Source: Fidelibacterota bacterium
GTDB taxonomy: Bacteria; Fidelibacterota; UBA2242; JAFGTP01
Assembly (NCBI GenBank): GCA_021735285.1
Contig: JAIPHI010000104.1
Span: 1-9,592, forward strand
DNA: 9,592 bases
Direction: 5' to 3'
Positions 5,360 to 9,592 of the stretch are shown in pieces. The translations under genes and the position numbers were made by a program. The notes below the pieces were generated by a model that worked only from the letters and a program-made list of their open reading frames with translations, searched no databases and was not told the origin of the DNA. How positions within the stretch are numbered: position 1 is the stretch's first letter; each line of letters opens with the position of its first letter.

Positions 5360-5917
5360 ATGGCTAAAAGAAATGTAGAGTTAATCAAAAAAGCTGGTGT
5401 AGATGTAGAAGTTTTGAAGAAAAAGTTGATAGATGCTGCAGCAGCAGAATTTACCACTTATTATTATTATACTAATCTCCGTACTCATGCAGTTGGTTTA
5501 GAAGGTGAATCTATTAAGGAAATAATTGAAGATGCAAGGTTAGAAGATCGAAACCATTTTGAGGCATTAGTTCCCAGGATTTATGAGTTAGGCGGTAGTT
5601 TGCCTAAAAACATTAATGACTTTGCTGGTCGAGCTGCCTGCATGGATGCTGAATTGCCCAATGATCCTACGACAGAAAATCTTCTTAAAGTTCTTCTTGA
5701 TGCTGAACGATGTGCAGTTGAAGTCTATACTGATATTTGTAATTTTACGCATGGCAAAGATCCGAGAACTTATGAATTATCAGCAGCGATTTTGCATGAA
5801 GAAACAGAACATGAAGCCTGGTTTGAAGAACTTCTTACTGGTGAACCTTCAGGTCATTATCGAAGAGGTGAACCAGGAGTTAGTCCCTATGTTTCGAAAT
5901 TTATCCAGAATAAATAG
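5360..5917 (+). CDS. Thioferritin (Dps-like, DPSL)
   Basis: This is a 185-residue ferritin-fold protein of the Dps-like (DPSL, thioferritin) group, known from archaea and anaerobic bacteria. These proteins form 12-subunit cages that use peroxide to oxidise iron and so protect DNA. Features seen are AAAAEFTTYYYYTNLR (helix 1, E30), LEDRNHFEALVPRIYELGG (E62 and H66), C94 in AACMD, DAERCAVEVY (E116 and C118) and HEETEHEAWF (E147, E150, H151). The two cysteines C94 and C118 are the thioferritin hallmark, placed near the di-iron site. C127 is extra. The end, GHYRRGEPGVSPYVSKF, is also family-like. The ribosome binding site is AAAAGGAG, 6 bases upstream. It is the first gene of the second block, followed by the superoxide reductase after 42 bases. 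This assignment fits better than bacterioferritin or true Dps because of the cysteine pair and the length. Confidence 0.85.
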   Translation: MAKRNVELIKKAGVDVEVLKKKLIDAAAAEFTTYYYYTNLRTHAVGLEGESIKEIIEDARLEDRNHFEALVPRIYELGGSLPKNINDFAGRAACMDAELPNDPTTENLLKVLLDAERCAVEVYTDICNFTHGKDPRTYELSAAILHEETEHEAWFEELLTGEPSGHYRRGEPGVSPYVSKFIQNK

Positions 5918-5959
5918 TTCTTATCTATCAATTAATTAAATTGAAAAGGAGGTTCTTTT

Positions 5960-6334
5960 ATGAAGAAAAGAGATGTGTATAAGTGTGATATATGTGGTAA
6001 TGTTGTTGAAGTCTTGCATGTTGGCGGTGGCCAATTAGTTTGCTGTGGTGAAGATATGAAATTATTGGAAGAGCAAACTGAAGATTCTTCCACAGAGAAA
6101 CATGTTCCTTTCATAGAAAAAGAAAATGATAAAGTAACCGTTAAAGTAGGTGAAAACACTGCTCATCCAATGGAAGAAAAACACTATATCGAATGGATAG
6201 AATTAATAGCCGATGGCAAAGTACATCGTCAATATCTTAATCCTGGAGATAAACCTGAGGCAGTTTTCCATGTGCAAGCAGAAGAATTGTCAGCCCGTGA
6301 ATATTGTAATGTTCATAGTTTATGGAAAAGTTAA
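5960..6334 (+). CDS. dfx: Desulfoferrodoxin (2Fe superoxide reductase)
   Basis: This 124-residue protein reduces superoxide to hydrogen peroxide without making oxygen. The N-terminal desulforedoxin-like domain has C9-x2-C12 and C28-C29, giving centre I (Fe-Cys4). The C-terminal domain holds centre II, the active Fe(His)4Cys site: H48 in TEKHVP, H69 in TAHPM, H75 in EKHYIEW, C116 and H119 in REYCNVHS. The catalytic E46-K47 pair before H48 is also present. It is therefore the two-centre class I type, with all metal ligands intact. Length is normal for the family. The ribosome binding site AAAGGAGG is strong. It lies between thioferritin and ferritin. The hydrogen peroxide it makes could be consumed by the thioferritin and the peroxiredoxin, and rubredoxin is the usual electron donor. 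Confidence 0.96.
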   Translation: MKKRDVYKCDICGNVVEVLHVGGGQLVCCGEDMKLLEEQTEDSSTEKHVPFIEKENDKVTVKVGENTAHPMEEKHYIEWIELIADGKVHRQYLNPGDKPEAVFHVQAEELSAREYCNVHSLWKS

Positions 6335-6358
6335 AATCAAATATGAGGTAAGCTAATT

Positions 6359-6871
6359 ATGTTGAAAGAGAAAGTTGAAAAAGCACTTAATGAGCAAGTC
6401 AATAAGGAATTGTTTTCGGCTTATATTTATCAGGCTATGGGTGCTCAAGCGGCTCATGATGGATTTGATGGTATTGCCAATTGGATGGACGCCCAGGCTC
6501 AGGAAGAGATGTTTCACGCCCGGAAAATATATGATTATATCAATGAACAGGGAGGTAGAGTCACTCTGCAGACTATTGAAGAACCACCTTCTGAATTTGA
6601 ATCTCCCAAAGCCATGTTTGAGAAAGCTCTCGAACACGAACAGTTCATTACAGAATCGATCAATGATCTTGTTGATCTTGCCAAAGAAGAAAATGATCAT
6701 GCTACCGAGATATTTCTCCAGTGGTATGTTACCGAACAGGTTGAAGAAGAAGATAATGTCGGTTCTATTTTAGATAAATTAGAATTGATAGGTGATAAAG
6801 GTCGGGGCATGTATATGCTTGATAAAGAATTGGCTGAACGTTCCTTTACCTCTGAAGAAGACGAAGAATAA
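6359..6871 (+). CDS. ftn: Ferritin (non-heme, FtnA type)
   Basis: This is a 170-residue classical non-heme ferritin, a 24-subunit iron-storage cage. The ferroxidase ligands are complete: E17 (NKELFSAYIY), E50 and H53 (QEEMFHA), E94 (LEHEQF), and Q127 with E130 (TEQVEE). There is no haem-ligand methionine pattern of bacterioferritin that I can see. The C-terminus is a highly acidic tail (SEEDEE). It is the last gene of the block, 24 bases after desulfoferrodoxin and just before a strong terminator. The ribosome binding site is GAGG about 10 bases before ATG, slightly distant, suggesting modest translation or coupling to the upstream gene. Storing iron next to superoxide reductase and thioferritin limits Fenton chemistry. 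Confidence 0.95.
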   Translation: MLKEKVEKALNEQVNKELFSAYIYQAMGAQAAHDGFDGIANWMDAQAQEEMFHARKIYDYINEQGGRVTLQTIEEPPSEFESPKAMFEKALEHEQFITESINDLVDLAKEENDHATEIFLQWYVTEQVEEEDNVGSILDKLELIGDKGRGMYMLDKELAERSFTSEEDEE

Positions 6872-6878
6872 GTTAATT

Positions 6879-6920
6879 TAATCCGGTGGGTGAGATATTC
6901 TTCCACCGGATTATTATTTT
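6879..6920 (+). terminator. Rho-independent terminator after ferritin
   Basis: A perfect GC-containing stem, AATCCGGTGG (6880-6889) with CCACCGGATT (6903-6912) plus one further T-A pair, surrounds a 13-base loop and is followed by TTATTATTTT. It sits 8 bases after the ferritin stop codon and closes the oxidative-stress cluster. Confidence 0.9.
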
Positions 6921-7086
6921 GTGAGAATATCTACGGACCAAAAGTTATATTTTAAATCGACTGCTGATATATTAAATTTTGCAATCGAAAAAGACTAAAG
7001 ATGATCAAATTAACAAAATGTTTAAACCATTTAAATTATAGTGATTTTCAAAAGTTTTGTCTGATGTAGCATAACTATCCTTAGTT
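6921..7086. other. Gene-free AT-rich stretch
   Basis: No gene, RNA or clear promoter can be recognised here. A hairpin just beyond it (7092-7124: AGCCT/AGGCT stem, tandem G-A mismatches, then seven more pairs) overlaps the start of the following open frame and lacks a T-tract. Confidence 0.3.
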
Positions 7087-7329
7087 GTGGGTTTTCCTGA
7101 AGCCTTCAATAGGCTGAAGGGAAAAATAGATTTAACTAGTATTTGTAATAAATTATATATATCATTTCATAAGACAACTTATTTGAAAATTGCTATATAT
7201 ACAGATTTAAGTAATATTACGAATAATCAGGAACTAGAAAGGTTATTTGAATTTTTGACCAATGAAGAAGTCAAACATAAACTGAGATTTGAAACCGAAT
7301 ATGATCAATTGATTTTAATTGATAATTAA
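7087..7329 (+). pseudogene. Half-length ferritin-like/rubrerythrin remnant
   Basis: An 80-codon frame opens with GTG and no ribosome binding site. Its second half, ELERLFEFLTNEEVKHKLRFE (about residues 49-69, with EExxH at E59, E60 and H63), clearly resembles helix 2 of the rubrerythrin-like protein at 3897-4373: 12 of 27 aligned residues are identical over ELERLF...YDQL. Residues about 36-46 (IAIYTDLSNIT) look like a degraded helix 1 with its metal-binding glutamate missing. The frame stops directly after helix 2, so helices 3 and 4, with half of the iron site, are gone. The first 30 residues resemble nothing. It is most simply a decayed copy of a ferritin-like gene. A functional two-helix protein, which would have to assemble as dimers, is less likely given the lost ligand and lack of translation start. 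Confidence 0.6.
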
Positions 7330-7351
7330 AATTTGAACAAAGGAGGCTGTA

Positions 7352-7612
7352 ATGATGAAAGATTTCCTAATCATTGTTATTAATAAACGCAAGAAGGAAG
7401 CAGTGAAAGTACAACAAATCTTAACGGAATGGGGATGTTTTATAAAAACTCGATTGGGTATGCATGAAGGTGTACTCGAGGATTGCTCTGAAATTGGTAA
7501 TATTTTTATAGAACTAGTTGGTGATAAAGAGAAACATAAAGAATTAAATAGAAAACTAAACTTGTTAAAGGGTATTACTGCTAAAATAGTCAGCCTGGAA
7601 GTTGAAGAATAA
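7352..7612 (+). CDS. TM1266-family putative regulator
   Basis: This is an 86-residue small alpha/beta protein. The pattern (DFLIIVINKRKKEAVKVQQILTEWG, then IKTRLGMHEG, then FIELVGDKEKHKELNRKL, then GITAKIVSLE) is that of the TM1266 family, an ACT/NikR-like ferredoxin fold often annotated as iron-only hydrogenase system putative regulator because it sits beside hydrogenase maturation genes. No DNA-binding domain is visible, and the biochemical role of the family is not established. Here no hydrogenase gene is in the window. GGAGG lies 5 bases before ATG 7352; ATG 7355 is an equally acceptable start. A possible dyad-type element lies 34 bases after the stop. Likely monocistronic, or preceded only by the ferritin-like remnant. 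Confidence 0.75.
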   Translation: MMKDFLIIVINKRKKEAVKVQQILTEWGCFIKTRLGMHEGVLEDCSEIGNIFIELVGDKEKHKELNRKLNLLKGITAKIVSLEVEE

Positions 7613-7856
7613 CTGTCCAATACTATCTGGAATTGGAATTACAACATTTTAAATAACTTATAAGTTTCTTAAAATTTGGGACTTAGTTGTTATATTTAAG
7701 GATTATAGTTTTCTATTTCCTATTCTGAACTTAAACAATGATAATAAATAACTTTGCGAGGTTATAGAGCTACCGCGGAAAGATGTAATGGACACAAGAT
7801 AGCATTTTATTAGTCTCTCAAAATTATTATTTTTACTAGGATAAGAGGAGGTATGT
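7613..7856. other. Intergenic region before D-lactate dehydrogenase
   Basis: These 244 bases carry no gene. The clearest structure is the dyad at 7646-7675. Further on, around 7757-7800, a GC-richer patch (GAGCTACCGCGGAAAGATG) stands out from the AT-rich surroundings and could be a structured leader, but I could not match it to a known riboswitch or T-box. No convincing -35/-10 pair is seen. The ribosome binding site is GAGGAGG, 5 bases before the dehydrogenase ATG. Confidence 0.35.
7646..7675. repeat. 30-bp near-perfect dyad
   Basis: The sequence is symmetric about 7660/7661. The inner 12 bases AACTTATAAGTT (7655-7666) are a perfect palindrome, and the outer arms ATTTTAA (7646-7652) and TTAAAAT (7669-7675) are also exact complements about the same centre; 13 of 15 pairs match. 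It could be a weak terminator for the TM1266 gene or an operator for the dehydrogenase gene. Confidence 0.45.
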
Positions 7857-8918
7857 ATGAACGATAAAACAATAGCATTTTTTGACTCAAAAGATTATGA
7901 TAGAAAGGTATTTACCAAAATAAATGAAGAATTTAATTACACTCTCAAATTTTTCGATGATCATCTAACTCCGGAAACTGCAATTCTGGCCAAAGATTCT
8001 GATGCTGTGTGTATTTTTGTTAATGATCAGTTAACTGCGGAATTGATCGAGCAATTAAATGCGTATGATATTAGATTAACTGCACTTCGTTCAGCCGGTT
8101 ACAACAATGTCGATCTGGAGGCTGCTTACAAAAATATGCATATTGTTAGAGTGCCTGCTTATTCCCCTTATGCTGTTGCCGAACATACAATCGGTCTGAT
8201 ATTGTCTCTAAATAGAAAAATACACAAAGCCTATTACCGCATAAATGATAATGATTTTACTATCAGCGGGCTGATTGGTTTTGATATGCATGGTAAAAGT
8301 GCGGGTGTGATTGGAACCGGAAAAATAGGGAAAATACTAATAAAAATATTAAATGGATTTGGCATGAAGATTTATGCCTATGATCCATATCCGGATAAAG
8401 AATATGCTGAAGAAATGAATTTTGAATATGTCGCTCTGGATACTCTCTATAAAGAATCAGATATAATCTCCCTGAACTGTCCGCTTACAAAGGAAACTTA
8501 CCACATGATCAATGAAGATAGCATTGCAAAAATGAAAGACAAAGTAATGATTGTTAATACCGGAAGAGGGCATTTAATCGATACTCAAGCTCTGATTAAT
8601 GCTCTAAAAAATCAACAAATTGGTTCGGCAGCCCTCGATGTTTATGAAGAAGAGAGTAAATATTTCTTCGAAGATTTCTCCAGTCAATTGATAAGTGATG
8701 ATGTGTTAGCTCGTTTACTTACATTTAATAATGTTTTGGTTACATCCCACCAGGGCTTCTTTACTGAAGAAGCACTTGATAATATAGCAACAACTACCCT
8801 GGAAAATATTACGGAATATTTCGCAGGGAAAGCTTTGACCAATGAGGTCTGTTATAGATGTAAAGAATTCGGTGGTGATGACCCCTGCAGAAAGGAAAGA
8901 AAAGGCCGCTGCTTCTAA
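7857..8918 (+). CDS. ldhA: D-lactate dehydrogenase (D-2-hydroxyacid family)
   Basis: This is a 353-residue NAD-dependent enzyme that reduces pyruvate to D-lactate, regenerating NAD in fermentation. The NAD-binding motif GTGKIG (153-158) and the acidic residue D176 in YAYDPYP, which favours NAD over NADP, are present. The catalytic residues are R237 (NTGRG), E266 (DVYEEE) and H298 (SHQGFF); their spacing of 29 and 32 residues equals that of R235, E264 and H296 in the Lactobacillus enzyme. The substrate-site region LRSAGYNNVD (77-86) is typical of D-LDH. The odd feature is a tail of about 22 residues after the usual NEV end, with C332, C335, C344 and C352 and many basic residues. Other D-2-hydroxyacids cannot be excluded as substrates. 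The zinc transporter gene follows after 19 bases, so the two are likely one operon. Confidence 0.88.
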   Translation: MNDKTIAFFDSKDYDRKVFTKINEEFNYTLKFFDDHLTPETAILAKDSDAVCIFVNDQLTAELIEQLNAYDIRLTALRSAGYNNVDLEAAYKNMHIVRVPAYSPYAVAEHTIGLILSLNRKIHKAYYRINDNDFTISGLIGFDMHGKSAGVIGTGKIGKILIKILNGFGMKIYAYDPYPDKEYAEEMNFEYVALDTLYKESDIISLNCPLTKETYHMINEDSIAKMKDKVMIVNTGRGHLIDTQALINALKNQQIGSAALDVYEEESKYFFEDFSSQLISDDVLARLLTFNNVLVTSHQGFFTEEALDNIATTTLENITEYFAGKALTNEVCYRCKEFGGDDPCRKERKGRCF

Positions 8919-8937
8919 ATTAGGAGAGGAGATCAAA

Positions 8938-9592
8938 ATGGGTAATGAAAATTTTCTATTTGCATTCTTATTAACATTATTTGCCGGATTATCAACGGGA
9001 ATAGGAAGTGCCTTAGCCTTTTTTACCAAAAAAACGAGCCCGAAATTTTTATCTACCAGTTTGGGTTTTTCTGCCGGAGTGATGATATATGTATCTTTTG
9101 TGGAAATCATTCCCAAGGCTCGTGATTCTATGATCGAAGGAATGAGCTACAAAGCAGGTCACTGGTGGACAGTAGTGGCTTTTTTTACGGGTATTCTTGT
9201 TATAGGATTGATCGATAGAATCGTGCCTTCCTATGAAAATCCACATGAGGTAAAAAATCTTGATGCTATAGACAAAAGTCCGGAAGAATTGGAAAAGGAA
9301 AATTTAATGCGTATGGGACTGTTTTCTGCTCTTGCTATTGCCATCCATAATTTTCCTGAAGGTTTGGCTACTTTTACTTCCGCTATCAAAGACCCAACTT
9401 TAGGTATCCCCATTGCAGTAGCCATTGCAATCCATAATATTCCCGAGGGAATCGCTGTCTCTGTGCCAATCTACTTTGCCACCAAGAGTAGAAAAAAAGC
9501 TTTTGGATATTCATTTTTATCAGGAATATCCGAACCATTGGGAGCAGTTTTGGGTTTTATAATTTTGCGACCTTTTATGGGCCCTGGTGTTT
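8938..9592 (+). CDS. zupT: ZIP-family metal transporter, ZupT-like (3' truncated)
   Basis: The reading frame begins at 8938 and is still open at the window edge, giving 218 residues. It shows the layout of bacterial ZupT: TM1 (about 7-30), TM2 with SAGVMIYVSFVEIIP (45-59), TM3 (about 76-96), a hydrophilic loop (about 97-125), TM4 with HNFPEG (H137-G142), and TM5 with HNIPEG (H166-G171) followed by VPIYFAT and SGISEP (195-200). The two HNxPEG motifs are the metal-binding core of the transport path. The family imports zinc, and often iron and manganese, across the inner membrane. The ribosome binding site is GGAGAGGAG, 7 bases upstream. Only the last helices are missing. In this setting iron or manganese uptake would fit the theme of the region, but substrate cannot be told from sequence alone. 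Confidence 0.93.
   Translation, partial: MGNENFLFAFLLTLFAGLSTGIGSALAFFTKKTSPKFLSTSLGFSAGVMIYVSFVEIIPKARDSMIEGMSYKAGHWWTVVAFFTGILVIGLIDRIVPSYENPHEVKNLDAIDKSPEELEKENLMRMGLFSALAIAIHNFPEGLATFTSAIKDPTLGIPIAVAIAIHNIPEGIAVSVPIYFATKSRKKAFGYSFLSGISEPLGAVLGFIILRPFMGPGV

Noticed and set aside
7092..7124. Terminator or regulatory hairpin at the start of the ferritin remnant
   Set aside because: The stem is interrupted by two G-A mismatches and no T-tract follows on either strand.
7757..7800. Riboswitch or T-box leader before ldhA
   Set aside because: A GC-richer patch is present, but I could not find the conserved core of any riboswitch class or T-box motif that I know.
1..9592. CRISPR arrays, tRNA or rRNA genes
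   Set aside because: No regularly spaced repeats and no tRNA or rRNA core sequences were seen on either strand.

Overview
The window looks like a chromosome segment from an AT-rich, low-GC, strictly or mostly anaerobic Firmicute-type bacterium. The evidence is strong GGAG-type ribosome binding sites on nearly every gene, AT-rich intergenic DNA, and a clostridial-style oxygen-defence gene set (rubredoxin, two-iron desulfoferrodoxin, thioferritin, Prx6-type peroxiredoxin, PerR). The acidic proteins would fit something like the Halanaerobiales, but that placement is inference and not proven by the sequence.

Layout, left to right. Positions 1 to about 658 (minus strand) look like the 5' structural part of a group II intron whose encoded protein would lie off the left edge. 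Next comes a three-gene minus-strand unit, transcribed sufC (2959-2195), sufB (2193-1030), then a 63-residue two-helix membrane protein of the DUF6132 type (977-786). No sufD, sufS or sufU is present, so this resembles the minimal two-gene SufBC (SMS-like) iron-sulfur scaffold. A divergent promoter region (2960-3129) separates it from a plus-strand perR gene (3130-3558) with all five regulatory metal ligands of PerR.

Downstream of perR, all on the plus strand, is an oxygen, peroxide and iron defence cluster in two blocks. Block one is rubredoxin (3690-3851), a rubrerythrin-like ferritin-fold protein without a rubredoxin domain (3897-4373), and a Prx6-type peroxiredoxin (4404-5060). Block two is a thioferritin (Dps-like, 5360-5917), a two-iron desulfoferrodoxin or superoxide reductase (5960-6334), and a ferritin (6359-6871), closed by a clear intrinsic terminator (6879-6920). 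The 299-base gap between blocks holds a 121-bp element bounded by inverted repeats, a PerR-box-like sequence and a perfect 10+10 palindrome just before the thioferritin ribosome binding site.

After the terminator the sequence is looser. There is a half-length ferritin-fold remnant (about 7087-7329), a small TM1266-type regulator (7352-7612), a 244-base gap with a 30-bp dyad, a D-lactate dehydrogenase with an unusual cysteine-rich tail (7857-8918), and a ZIP-family metal transporter cut by the right edge (8938-9592).

Taken together, reduced rubredoxin could feed electrons to the superoxide reductase and the ferritin-fold peroxidase. The peroxiredoxin and thioferritin remove peroxide, ferritin and thioferritin sequester the iron that would drive Fenton chemistry, and SufBC rebuilds damaged clusters, with PerR as the likely peroxide sensor. 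This working model is inferred from gene content and order.
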